60,869 nucleotides of DNA from Candidatus Zambryskibacteria bacterium RIFCSPLOWO2_01_FULL_39_39. GTDB lineage: Bacteria; Patescibacteriota; Minisyncoccia; Phycocordibacterales; WO2-35-19. Under the pieces are notes generated by a model. The model did no database searches. It worked only from the letters and a program-made list of their open reading frames with translations, and was not told the DNA's origin. Within the stretch, counting starts at the first letter, position 1. The number at the start of each line of letters is the position of its first letter. The position numbers and the translations under genes are program-made. Shown one piece after another: positions 1 through 7,496 of the stretch. The stretch is taken from assembly GCA_001823925.1 (NCBI GenBank), contig MHWB01000002.1, positions 1-60,869 on the forward strand, in the 5' to 3' direction.

Positions 1-382
1 CTTTTCGTGCTTTAGAGTGAAGCTGATCAAGTGGAAAGTGCCTGTATACCCATGCCACCTTTCCATCTTTACCGTATTCATTCATGACTTCTTGCATTGT
101 GCTATGGAATCGCTTACAGAACGGGCACTCCGTATCTGAATACTCTACGATTTTGACTGGGGCATCAGGATTGCCACGAACATGATCACTGTCCGAAATT
201 GCGGCCATTTGATCAAGATCGCCCGTCTGCTGTGCCACTTGCTGTTGTTGAGGTTGATTTGCAGTGCCAGCAGTGTTTGTCCTGTTACTGCTATATATCA
301 CCGCTCCACCAATAATTATTCCCGCTAGAATAATAGCTGTCGGAATAGATATTTTATTTGATTGTTTTGATTCAGTTTCCAT
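1..382 (-). CDS. DsbA-like thiol oxidoreductase, 3' end off the window
   Basis: The reading frame starts at an ATG (382) and runs off the left edge after about 127 codons. It has a short cytoplasmic N-terminus, one membrane segment (about residues 11-30), a Q/T-rich linker, then a thioredoxin-fold start. The segment VKIVEYSDTECPFCKRFH carries the CPFC redox pair, followed by a typical DsbA region (VAWVYRHFPLD). It resembles the membrane-anchored DsbA-like proteins that make disulfides in exported proteins. The rest of the fold, including the cis-proline, lies outside the window, so oxidase versus isomerase cannot be judged. Confidence 0.85.
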   Translation of the reverse strand, partial: METESKQSNKISIPTAIILAGIIIGGAVIYSSNRTNTAGTANQPQQQQVAQQTGDLDQMAAISDSDHVRGNPDAPVKIVEYSDTECPFCKRFHSTMQEVMNEYGKDGKVAWVYRHFPLDQLHSKARK

Positions 383-455
383 AAGAATTTTATATTAATA
401 AAGATCGAAAAATTTGCATATGTTTAATACGCAGAATTAAACATAGAAGGAAAAG

Positions 456-872
456 TTAGAACGTCTTGGGGTTTAGAATTCCGTTTGAGAAAGCTAGTTT
501 AAGGTGGTCAAAGGCAAAAAGATCAGGTCTTTGCCGTAAATATAATTTGTATAAAAAAGAAATATGAACTACAGATTTACGAAAATATCTACTTATTACA
601 AAAATTAATGCAATTAAAGCAAGAAAAGTTATTAAATAATTGCTCGCTTTCAGAGGTAATGTGAAATTAGTCCTTAAAGATTCTAAATGTTTTGTGAAAT
701 TTGCACCACAACAAGATTCCATGCTTTTAATTACTGAGGACGTGTTATCCGTTATCTCTATATCCATTTTATGATTGAAGGTATTTATACAAAAATACCC
801 CAAAATCATTGATCCTAGAATGACTGTTACTAATGATACTTTAGTAAGTTTTTTTAAGTTTACTGAAATCAT
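456..872 (-). CDS. Small membrane protein with a central CC pair, function unknown
   Basis: 138 residues, not recognised. There is an N-terminal hydrophobic segment (about 11-30), an extracytoplasmic loop containing ESCCGANF (adjacent cysteines near residue 54), a second membrane segment (about 78-97), and a basic C-terminal tail rich in aromatic residues. It lies just upstream of the DsbA-like gene on the same strand, so the cysteine pair could be a redox partner, but that is inference from position only. Codon use is AT-rich like the core genes, so it probably lies outside the defence island. Confidence 0.6.
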   Translation of the reverse strand: MISVNLKKLTKVSLVTVILGSMILGYFCINTFNHKMDIEITDNTSSVIKSMESCCGANFTKHLESLRTNFTLPLKASNYLITFLALIALIFVISRYFRKSVVHISFLYKLYLRQRPDLFAFDHLKLAFSNGILNPKTF

Positions 873-930
873 AATTAGAATTTTATTTTAAGCTAATAAT
901 TGAAGTTAGTAAAGTTTTTGAGGATTTAGT

Positions 931-996
931 TACCAACAGCTAGACCTCCGAGGCGCTCTGGACTCTTCCATGAGTCAGCGTCATTAAATGTTGGTA
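931..996. repeat. 66-nt inverted-repeat structure before the recombinase
   Basis: TACCAACA (931-938) is exactly repeated in inverse orientation as TGTTGGTA (989-996). Between them are two smaller hairpins, CCTC-c-GAGG (945-953) and GACTC-ttccat-GAGTC (961-976). The structure ends 30 bases before the preferred recombinase start. It could be a recombinase binding or crossover site, or a structured leader. It is not a standard tRNA because it lacks a T-loop. Confidence 0.5.
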
Positions 997-1025
997 TGGA
1001 AACAATGCAAATGCCAGGAGGGGCT

Positions 1026-2324
1026 ATGGCAACAAAAGTAGTAGTCCCCATAAAGGTAAAATACTGCCTTTATGCAAGGAAAAGTACCGAATCTGAAGAA
1101 CGGCAAGTATTGTCGATAGATTCGCAGATTAAGGAGATGTTGATTCTGGCAGAAAGAGAGGGGTTAGAAATAGTAGCCATGAAAAGAGAGAGTCACTCGG
1201 CTAAAGAGACTGGGCAAAGGCCAGTGTTTAACGAAATAATTGAGGAAATTAAGATTGGTAAATATAACGGAATACTGACTTGGGCTCCTGATCGTATCAG
1301 CAGGAATGCGGGAGATTTAGGCAGAGTAGTAGATTTGATAGATGCAGGGATTTTAGCTGAAATCCGCACCTTCAGTCAGAAATTCTCAAACAATCCGAAT
1401 GAGAAATTTATGTTGATGATTTTAGGATCGCAAGCAAAACTGGAAAATGATAACCGAGGTGTAAATGTACAAAGAGGACTTCGAACTAGATGTGAGATGG
1501 GATTGAGGCCAGGAACAGCACCGACTGGATACCTAAACCTAAAACAGATGGATAAAAAATGCCAGGTGATAATAGACCCGGATAGAGGTCATGTCATTAC
1601 TCAGATGTTTGAAAAAGTTGGTCACGAGAAATGGTCTGGAAGGAAGGTCTACCACTGGCTCAAATTTGATCTAAACTTTTATACTAGAGGCAATAAACCA
1701 CTGTCCCTAGGAAATGTATACCGTACATTGCAAAATTCCTTCTATTACGGACCATTCGAATTTCCGGTAAAAAGCGGTAAATGGTACCAAGGCAAGCATG
1801 AGCCATTAGTTTCTAAAGAGTTATTCGACAAGGTTCAAGAGCATTTAAAAAGGGATCTCAAACAGCATAACAATCACGAGTTTGCCTTTACCAAGATCAT
1901 AGTTTGCGGCTCCTGCGGATCTTGTATATCAGGCCAGGAAAAATACAAACCATTGAAAGATGGCACTACAGCTAGATACATATATTATGGCTGTGGGAGA
2001 ACTAAGGATCATAACTGTAAGGGCAACAAATATTTGAGAGAGGAGGAACTGGTAAACCAGCTAATACCGTTGATAGACAAAATTGAGTTCAACCAATTCA
2101 GTATGAAGATAAAGTTTGAAGAAGAATTGAGAAGATTTAATAAATTCCAGAGAACCGTACTAGGATCAAATGACCCCAAAGTGAAGCACCAAGATACTGA
2201 TGCCAGAGTTTATGCCAAGTATATTTTGAAGGAGGGTACTAATGAAGAGAGACGAGAAATTATGGGATGTTTTAAATCGAAGCTAAAGATTACGAAAGGG
2301 GTGGTAACATTATCTAATTCATAA
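1026..2324 (+). CDS. Serine recombinase (resolvase/invertase family with zinc-ribbon)
   Basis: Site-specific DNA recombinase. The N-terminal resolvase domain opens with YCLYARKSTESE, whose serine (residue 20 from this start) is the expected nucleophile, and continues through a typical APDRISRNAGDLG segment. A recombinase domain follows, then a zinc-ribbon (CGSCGSC...YYGCG....C) and a basic C-terminus. At about 430 residues it sits at the short end of large serine recombinases. AGGAGGGG (1016-1023) sits a few bases before the ATG at 1026, so I prefer that start to the in-frame ATG at 996. The gene converges on the CBASS operon with nine bases between stops and is the only recombinase in the island. 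Confidence 0.9.
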   Translation: MATKVVVPIKVKYCLYARKSTESEERQVLSIDSQIKEMLILAEREGLEIVAMKRESHSAKETGQRPVFNEIIEEIKIGKYNGILTWAPDRISRNAGDLGRVVDLIDAGILAEIRTFSQKFSNNPNEKFMLMILGSQAKLENDNRGVNVQRGLRTRCEMGLRPGTAPTGYLNLKQMDKKCQVIIDPDRGHVITQMFEKVGHEKWSGRKVYHWLKFDLNFYTRGNKPLSLGNVYRTLQNSFYYGPFEFPVKSGKWYQGKHEPLVSKELFDKVQEHLKRDLKQHNNHEFAFTKIIVCGSCGSCISGQEKYKPLKDGTTARYIYYGCGRTKDHNCKGNKYLREEELVNQLIPLIDKIEFNQFSMKIKFEEELRRFNKFQRTVLGSNDPKVKHQDTDARVYAKYILKEGTNEERREIMGCFKSKLKITKGVVTLSNS

Positions 2325-2333
2325 AATAATTAT

Positions 2334-3035
2334 CTACGGTACAAGTATTCGCTCTAATAAAATAAACTCTTTTAATTTTATTAGACCTTTCAAAGTATGT
2401 GGATGACAACGTCGTATATGATCATGTTTCGGACAAGGGCATGGCGTATGACCTTTAATATTAGATCTCTGTAGTAAAAGAGGCTTCACCTTTTTCCACA
2501 AAAGAAACTCTTGAGATATTATTTGTAAACACTCTTTCGCTTTCTCAAGGGTTGGATTTTTAGAGAATGCTTCTAGTGAGCCCACACCACCATGGGCATA
2601 TTCAAACCATGGCCAGTGTCGTTTTTCTGTAAAGAAAAGTTGGCCATAAAGAAACGGTATGACTAGCTCTCGAAAATACCGCTGAAACTGAAACTCTGGT
2701 TGTAGAAACTCATCCTCTTCAAGAGGATTACAGGTGCATCCGCTAGAGTCGGTTTGATTGAAATGTCGATCTGGTACGTTTTCTATTTCATCAACAAATA
2801 GAGCAGGTAGCTTTGAGTGAGAAATGTCGTTTCTTACTTCAATTCGGATTTTGAATCTGCCGTAGAGGCGCACGCCACCAACAGCATCAATTGTATTTTC
2901 TTCAATTTGTAGAAAACGCTCAGTATGTTCGTTGTAGGTGGCAGTGAACTCTATCTCTCCAGATATTTTCTCTGCTTTGACTTCGAACTGTGGGTACTTC
3001 TTTGATAGCCACGCTTTATCTTTTTCTGTCAACAT
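2334..3035 (-). CDS. E2-like (ubiquitin-conjugating fold) CBASS protein with SEC-C-like zinc motif
   Basis: Last gene of the CBASS operon. The centre reads DRHFNQTDSSGCTCNP (about residues 89-104), which has the H.N...G..C layout of prokaryotic E2 enzymes, so C100 or C102 is the likely thioester cysteine. A second conserved-looking block is FEYAHGGVGSLEAF. Near the C-terminus, CPCPKHDHIRRCHPH (199-213) resembles a SEC-C zinc motif. There is no E1 (ThiF-like) domain, and no E1 or JAB gene nearby, so this matches the type II-short CBASS class in which a single E2 acts on the CD-NTase. The start overlaps the CD-NTase stop by seven bases (translational coupling). E2 identity is by motif and context. 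Confidence 0.75.
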   Translation of the reverse strand: MLTEKDKAWLSKKYPQFEVKAEKISGEIEFTATYNEHTERFLQIEENTIDAVGGVRLYGRFKIRIEVRNDISHSKLPALFVDEIENVPDRHFNQTDSSGCTCNPLEEDEFLQPEFQFQRYFRELVIPFLYGQLFFTEKRHWPWFEYAHGGVGSLEAFSKNPTLEKAKECLQIISQEFLLWKKVKPLLLQRSNIKGHTPCPCPKHDHIRRCHPHTLKGLIKLKEFILLERILVP

Positions 3036-3943
3036 ATAACAGCACAGTGTGGAGAGTGCGGAGTGAACCCAGTATTGGGGTGGCGAGTAGATGGGGATGG
3101 AATCGGAGATATTAATGGAGCATAATATCCTTTATCATCTTCCTCGCGAAATACGACTTGCCAGTCGGCAAGTTCATTAGATTCCCCAATTACATCAAGA
3201 GTTTCTTTTGCTGCCTGGGCTACCATAATTTTTTCAGATGGTTGTACAAGTTGTGACAAAATATTATTTGAGTTCGCTGGATCGACTAGTTGCAATGTGT
3301 CGAATTCATCTCTGAGTGCTTCGAGTACCTGACGGAAAGATTTCATGAGATTTAACTTGTCGCGTGATCCAGTAAGAGCGCGAACAACGAATAACTCTAG
3401 AATGAATGTTTTAATGACAATATTGTTCCGGTACGCCCAGAGTTTTGCAAGCCTTATCACAGACACACACCCGCTGTTGACGATGTGATTTATATGAACT
3501 TTTAGGTTCGTTTGCATACGTTCTTTATCTCCATAAGCCACATGGAGAAATACGTCATCCGTATTTTCAATAAAGCGTCCTGGTACCACGTCGATGTGGT
3601 AACTATTTGGCACGGTAGATCCACGCAAATTTGTTATCCGCTCCGCAGAAGCCTTAGACTGAATAATGTAACTCTTCTTTAAATGAGCTGAGACATCCTC
3701 GCGGATTTCCTTGAGTGAGCGAGTATCAGTATTAGGAAAGTAACAAACAACATCGAGGTCATACTGATCCGCAATCATAGTCCCTTTCTCGCGTGAGCCT
3801 GCGTATTTAATTTTTGGATCGCTTCCAAATTCTAAACGAAGAAAGTCAGTGACTTCTTTCTTATGTGCTTGTAATGTGTTTTCCTGCTCAGCAGACAATT
3901 CCTGTGTCTCGAGCAATTCCTGTAAAAATTCTTCTGATGTCAT
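3029..3943 (-). CDS. CD-NTase (cGAS/DncV-like nucleotidyltransferase) of CBASS
   Basis: Makes the cyclic nucleotide signal. The NTase signature GSREKGTMIADQYDLDVV (G49-S50, D62 and D64) is followed by the third acidic residue in YHIDVVPGR (D118). A helical NTase C-terminal part follows (about 150-260). Length (304 residues) fits the family. From about residue 280 the tail is proline-rich and ends HCAVIC, with the very last residue a cysteine. In type II-short systems the CD-NTase C-terminus is the part handled by the E2, so this exposed tail fits. The gene lies 10 bases after the HNH-SAVED stop. The nucleotide product cannot be told from sequence. Confidence 0.9.
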   Translation of the reverse strand: MTSEEFLQELLETQELSAEQENTLQAHKKEVTDFLRLEFGSDPKIKYAGSREKGTMIADQYDLDVVCYFPNTDTRSLKEIREDVSAHLKKSYIIQSKASAERITNLRGSTVPNSYHIDVVPGRFIENTDDVFLHVAYGDKERMQTNLKVHINHIVNSGCVSVIRLAKLWAYRNNIVIKTFILELFVVRALTGSRDKLNLMKSFRQVLEALRDEFDTLQLVDPANSNNILSQLVQPSEKIMVAQAAKETLDVIGESNELADWQVVFREEDDKGYYAPLISPIPSPSTRHPNTGFTPHSPHCAVIC

Positions 3944-3953
3944 AATATTTTTA

Positions 3954-5102
3954 TTAATTAATTTTTAATGTCTTCCTCCAACCTCCTTGACTTCGACTGA
4001 AGTCATATATATGTATAGCGGGGTCGGCTTTGGGTAAAATCTCCTGCCCACACGCAACCGCAACCGATACAGGTACCGCCGGGAAAAGATGTATGTTTAT
4101 ATTTCCTCCATGCTTCGCTCTAATTTTGGATAATATATTCCGATAGGCCGTCCTGAACCCGCTAAGTTTTTCCCGAGTATCCATAAAAAGTGGTGAAGGA
4201 TTAGCCACTGAGATTTCATAAACGGGAATACTTCTACCAATAATGTTACTTACTTCTGTATGTGCTGGTTTGCCACTAATTGAGAGAATAAGTGCGACAT
4301 CGGTGCTTGCTTCCATATCTGACAAAGCTATGTTGTAAAGAAACGTGTCACTTGAATCCTTCCACTTCCAGCCTGATCCCTCTCTGTGAAGCTGAAATAT
4401 GTCCGTAGGTCTAGTATTTGCTAATGTTTTGCCGAAGTGCATAAGGAGAGGAATAGGCGCGAACGCAAAAACAGAAAGATGTTCTGTATATTCCTGTTCA
4501 TTACCCTTAGGGAGTCTTTGAATTAGGCTAGTTGAGATCTCGTTGGCAATCTTTTCCCATTCGGCCTCTGTTGTAGGCTCGCCCAATATGGTCATGTCTA
4601 TACGCACTCCAGTGAGATCAGTTGGGTATCTAGAATCAAGTGCTGCCAACCACATAGCCTCGTTGAATATCTCAGGTCGTCTTTCTCCAATTGTCGCAAG
4701 AAGCACTACAGGTCTCGTCTTCATATTCGAAGCGATCGATGTCTGTAGCTGAATCTTTTCCTCGTGAATTCTTTTAAACTCCAAAATCTTTTTGACCGTG
4801 TATTCATCATGATGCTCGGGACTGTCTACGAGATAATGGTGATCCCGACAGAGCAAAACAAGGTTGTTAATATCTTTCACAAACTCTCCCGAATCTTCCT
4901 CGTGTCTAGCGCCGCCAGGATTAACTGCCTTGATATGTGCCATCTCGGAAAAGTTACCGCCGCTAAGTGTGAGCTTTTCATGCCACAATTCTTTATTGCA
5001 TCCTGGAAATGCACAACGTGCACCGGAAATTGCCCACAGTCTGAGCTTGATGTCAGGGGGTATGGAACGATTTGTCTTTTTTTTAGTAATTTTCTTTTTC
5101 AT
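3954..5102 (-). CDS. cap5: HNH-SAVED effector nuclease (Cap5-type)
   Basis: The N-terminal HNH domain shows C30 and C35 (CAFPGC), H56 (AHI) and LLCRDHH (C85, H88, H89), the ββα-metal nuclease pattern with structural cysteines. After a linker, residues from about 130 to 382 match a SAVED domain; near its end is HLFPAVPVSVAVACGQEI followed by a HIYDF strand. In known Cap5 proteins SAVED binds the cyclic nucleotide and the HNH domain then degrades DNA to kill the infected cell. The lysine/threonine-rich first dozen residues suggest a DNA-contacting tail. The gene follows the protease gene after 3 bases. Confidence 0.9.
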   Translation of the reverse strand: MKKKITKKKTNRSIPPDIKLRLWAISGARCAFPGCNKELWHEKLTLSGGNFSEMAHIKAVNPGGARHEEDSGEFVKDINNLVLLCRDHHYLVDSPEHHDEYTVKKILEFKRIHEEKIQLQTSIASNMKTRPVVLLATIGERRPEIFNEAMWLAALDSRYPTDLTGVRIDMTILGEPTTEAEWEKIANEISTSLIQRLPKGNEQEYTEHLSVFAFAPIPLLMHFGKTLANTRPTDIFQLHREGSGWKWKDSSDTFLYNIALSDMEASTDVALILSISGKPAHTEVSNIIGRSIPVYEISVANPSPLFMDTREKLSGFRTAYRNILSKIRAKHGGNINIHLFPAVPVSVAVACGQEILPKADPAIHIYDFSRSQGGWRKTLKIN

Positions 5103-5105
5103 ATA

Positions 5106-5762
5106 TTAAAAGTTTTTGAACGGAATATTTAAATGGGTTAATCGAATTTCAAGAGCTTGTCTGGAAAGACCAAAACGGTCTTCAAACTTCTGGAAGCAGT
5201 CGTTCAGGTTGAAAGGTAAGAGAGTTTGATCTTGGATAAAACTGAGTTCTCTAAGTATGATTTCCACATCTATTTTTGGTGCTAGGAGTGCTCCTGCATA
5301 AACATTAGCCTGCCACTCTCTACGCACATGCGCCATATCTAACTTCTTTATATTTTTTGATGGATCGGAATGCTTCCATCCGTTAATGAATCCATTTTTG
5401 GTAGAGAATAAAGGCCCGTGCAACGAGAGATGTCTGGCTTCATGGGCAACGGTGAATGAAATCCGCCTCTGGTTTGTACAGCTGTCATCGATCACCACCT
5501 GACGTGTCTCTGGCCGAAGAAAACCTAGAGTATCTTCTGCCTCTGAATCCTGCGGAATCGCTTCAAAACTGACGCTGAATCCCCAAAGTTCTTGAATGTA
5601 ATTATCAACATCAAGAAGTGAAGGTGGATTTTTGCCATATTTTTCAGAATATATTTTTCGATACTTTGCCGTGTCGCCCAAAACCTGAGATTCGATCTCT
5701 TCTTTGGTGAGCTGGTATGTGTCAGCCATGGGATTCCAGTTTTTAGCGACTCTTACTTTCAT
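5106..5762 (-). CDS. capP: ImmA/IrrE-type zinc metallopeptidase, CapP-like
   Basis: 218 residues. The zinc site HEARH (107-111) is followed by a probable third ligand E149 in the block EWQANVYAGALLAP, as in ImmA/IrrE peptidases. In CBASS loci with CapH/CapP, the protease cleaves the HTH repressor on a stress signal and de-represses the operon. Here the gene overlaps the HTH gene by four bases and precedes the effector by three, the order expected for such a switch. The specific role is inference from context; a general ImmA-like anti-repressor is the fallback call. Confidence 0.85.
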   Translation of the reverse strand: MKVRVAKNWNPMADTYQLTKEEIESQVLGDTAKYRKIYSEKYGKNPPSLLDVDNYIQELWGFSVSFEAIPQDSEAEDTLGFLRPETRQVVIDDSCTNQRRISFTVAHEARHLSLHGPLFSTKNGFINGWKHSDPSKNIKKLDMAHVRREWQANVYAGALLAPKIDVEIILRELSFIQDQTLLPFNLNDCFQKFEDRFGLSRQALEIRLTHLNIPFKNF

Positions 5763-6094
5763 AGTTTTTTCTTCTTAGTCTTTCGGAATAGAAGGGGTTG
5801 CGGTTCAAATGCAATGCCGCTTTTTTGAGCACCAGCAATGATTTCATTCTCGAACCGCTCCTTGAAATATAGTTGGACAAGTTCTTCGTATTCATTTGTG
5901 GAAAGAGAATATCCATTTTTCACTTTTTTTAGGAAGTCTATTGATGGCAGAGCCCCCGCTTCAATTTTGCTAATATAAGCGTAAAAATGCTTTCCAAAAT
6001 GTGGCTCCAACTCTTTGTCTAAGCTTCTGGTACTTCGACCTGGAAAGTGAATTTCTCTTAATGACCTTATTTTATTTTTGAAATTTTCGTTCAT
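5759..6094 (-). CDS. capH: XRE-type HTH regulator, CapH-like
   Basis: 111 residues. A helix-turn-helix region spans about residues 8-60 (LREIHFPGRSTRSLDKELEP... YISKIEAGALPSIDFLKKV), with the XRE-typical ISKIE-G--P pattern. The C-terminal part is helical and ends with a lysine run. It is the first gene of the five-gene operon, and the promoter region holds a palindrome in the -35/-10 spacer, as expected for an autorepressor. Together with the adjacent ImmA-like protease it looks like the CapH/CapP switch. Confidence 0.8.
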   Translation of the reverse strand: MNENFKNKIRSLREIHFPGRSTRSLDKELEPHFGKHFYAYISKIEAGALPSIDFLKKVKNGYSLSTNEYEELVQLYFKERFENEIIAGAQKSGIAFEPQPLLFRKTKKKKL

Positions 6095-6100
6095 ACTTAC

Positions 6101-6129
6101 AATGTAGCATGTGTAGTCTACAAATGCAA
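6101..6129 (-). promoter_or_regulatory. Promoter and operator of the CBASS operon
   Basis: Reading the minus strand: TTGCAT (6129-6124), a 17-base spacer, then TACATT (6106-6101). The spacer contains the palindrome TGTAG-t-CTACA (6112-6122), and another TGTAG half-site lies at 6103-6107. The -10 box ends only six bases before the capH ATG, so the transcript may be leaderless or nearly so. A repressor bound here would block RNA polymerase. Confidence 0.6.
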
Positions 6130-6176
6130 CAATAAAGGTCTCGACAAATAATATATTTTATTTTCTATTACTAAAT

Positions 6177-6195
6177 AGTTCGAATCTCGCCACCA
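6177..6195 (+). other. Orphan tRNA-3'-end-like sequence
   Basis: AGTTCGAATCTCGCCACCA looks like the T-loop half, acceptor strand and CCA of a tRNA, but no tRNA body precedes it. Its first 12 bases equal the T-arm of the tRNA-Ser gene at 9748-9832. It may be a remnant of integration at a tRNA end. A looser counterpart lies at about 9647-9666. Confidence 0.35.
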
Positions 6196-6228
6196 TCGAC
6201 TTTTTAGAGATTTTTGGACATCAAAAAG

Positions 6229-6281
6229 ATGGCTCAAAATATAGGCCTCGGCATAGTCCGATACTAAAAACTAAAGGCGGA
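6229..6281. repeat. 53-bp direct repeat, copy 1 (candidate att site)
   Basis: Identical to 9699-9751 except for one base (6275 versus 9745). The first 46 positions match exactly, and a diverged match extends leftward towards about 6177. Copy 1 is followed by a degenerate T-arm-like stretch (6282-6301), where copy 2 runs into intact tRNA-Ser. The two copies bracket the Fic and TOTE genes. A third, weak copy of the cctcggc...ctaaaat part follows at 6310-6335. The rest of 6130-6374 holds no gene. Confidence 0.8.
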
Positions 6282-6374
6282 AGCTTGAGTATTTGAACCC
6301 TCAGCATAGCCTCGGCGCTATACGGCCTAAAATATAGTTATTTTTGAAACTCATTTTACTGTAAACAATTTTAT

Positions 6375-6424
6375 TTGCTTTAAGTCTTACAATCTAATAT
6401 AATCTCCTATACTCATAGTATGAG
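6375..6424 (+). promoter_or_regulatory. Promoter and operator-like palindrome of the Fic/TOTE pair
   Basis: TTGCTT (6375-6380), 17-base spacer, TATAAT (6398-6403). Just downstream, at the expected transcription start, lies CTCATA-g-TATGAG (6412-6424), overlapping a second palindrome ATACT-cat-AGTAT (6409-6421). The winged-helix tail of the Fic protein is a candidate binder. The start codon follows at 6439. Confidence 0.55.
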
Positions 6425-6438
6425 ATTAACCATATTTT

Positions 6439-7494
6439 ATGGACTATAAATTCAACAAAAGATTGGAAGATTTGCCTCAATCAATCTGGCAATTAATAAA
6501 CCAGATTGATGAGATTAAGGGTAGATGGATAGGTGGAGCGGAACTAAATCCACAGGCTTTGGGGCGTCTTAAAAAATCAACACTAGTCACTTCTACCGGC
6601 GCTTCTACTCGTATTGAAGGCGCCAAACTTTCTGACGAAGATGTGGAGAAATTAATGCGTGGTCTTACCATGCAAAAATTTAGAGATAGAGATAAACAAG
6701 AAGTTAAAGGGTACTACGAGCTTCTCAATAATGTTTTTGAGGCATGGAAAAACATTCCATTTTCTGAAAGTACCGTAAAACATTTTCACAGAGAACTTCT
6801 TAAGTACGTAGAAAAAGACGCGTCCCATAGAGGAGAGTATAAAGGAGTAGAGAATAAAGTTCACATGATTGATGAAGCTGGTAATTCTATCGGTATACTT
6901 TTTGATACCACTTCGGCATTTTTGACTCCCAAAGAAATGCTTGAGTTGACAGAATGGGCACAGCAAACTTTGGCCGAAAAAGAAGTTCATCCTTTATTAG
7001 CCATTGGAAACTTTCTAGTTGAGTTTCTTAATATCCACCCATTTCAAGACGGCAATGGGCGGCTTTCCCGTATCCTCACAAATCTTCTTATGCTCAAAAA
7101 TGGCTACCCATACATGCCATATATTTCTCACGAAAAATTAATTGAAGATAATAAAGCTGATTATTATGTAGCTCTGAGAAGAAGTCAAAAAACTATAAAA
7201 ACGGAAAAAGAGGATATTACTCCCTGGTTAGAATTTTTCTTGACTATCTTGCTTGAGCAAGCCAAACAAGCTATTGATCTATTATCTAAAGAAAATATTG
7301 AGCTCATTATTTCTCCAAAACAGCTTGTGGTATGGAAATATCTTGAATCTGTAATAGAGGCTACCCCAGGAGAAATATCAAAAAATACCAAAGTATCCAG
7401 ACCAACAGTCTCCCAAGCACTAGATGTTTTGATGCGTCTCAAAAAGGTGAAAAGAGTTGGACAAGGAAGAACGACGAGATATAGCAAAATATAA
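6439..7494 (+). CDS. Fic-family AMP transferase with winged-helix tail
   Basis: 351 residues. The Fic core motif HPFQDGNGR begins at about H200, with all catalytic and ATP-binding positions intact. Near the N-terminus STRIEG (56-61) matches the inhibitory (S/T)xxxE(G/N) helix, so this is a self-restrained class II Fic protein. The C-terminal 60 residues form a winged helix (ISKNTKVSRPTVSQALDVLMRL) and probably bind DNA. Fic enzymes usually transfer AMP to protein hydroxyls; the target is unknown. The stop is two bases before the next start, so it is co-expressed with the TOTE gene. Confidence 0.92.
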   Translation: MDYKFNKRLEDLPQSIWQLINQIDEIKGRWIGGAELNPQALGRLKKSTLVTSTGASTRIEGAKLSDEDVEKLMRGLTMQKFRDRDKQEVKGYYELLNNVFEAWKNIPFSESTVKHFHRELLKYVEKDASHRGEYKGVENKVHMIDEAGNSIGILFDTTSAFLTPKEMLELTEWAQQTLAEKEVHPLLAIGNFLVEFLNIHPFQDGNGRLSRILTNLLMLKNGYPYMPYISHEKLIEDNKADYYVALRRSQKTIKTEKEDITPWLEFFLTILLEQAKQAIDLLSKENIELIISPKQLVVWKYLESVIEATPGEISKNTKVSRPTVSQALDVLMRLKKVKRVGQGRTTRYSKI

Positions 7495-7496
7495 AT

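Noticed and set aside
931-996. A tRNA or integron attC site upstream of the recombinase
   Set aside because: The 7-bp ends pair, but there is no T-loop, no 7-base anticodon loop, and the core bases do not fit RYYYAAC/GTTRRRY. The recombinase is also of serine, not tyrosine, type.
4764-5132. Plus-strand ORFs opposite the HNH-SAVED gene
   Set aside because: They are antisense shadows without ribosome sites; the minus-strand frame has clear domains.
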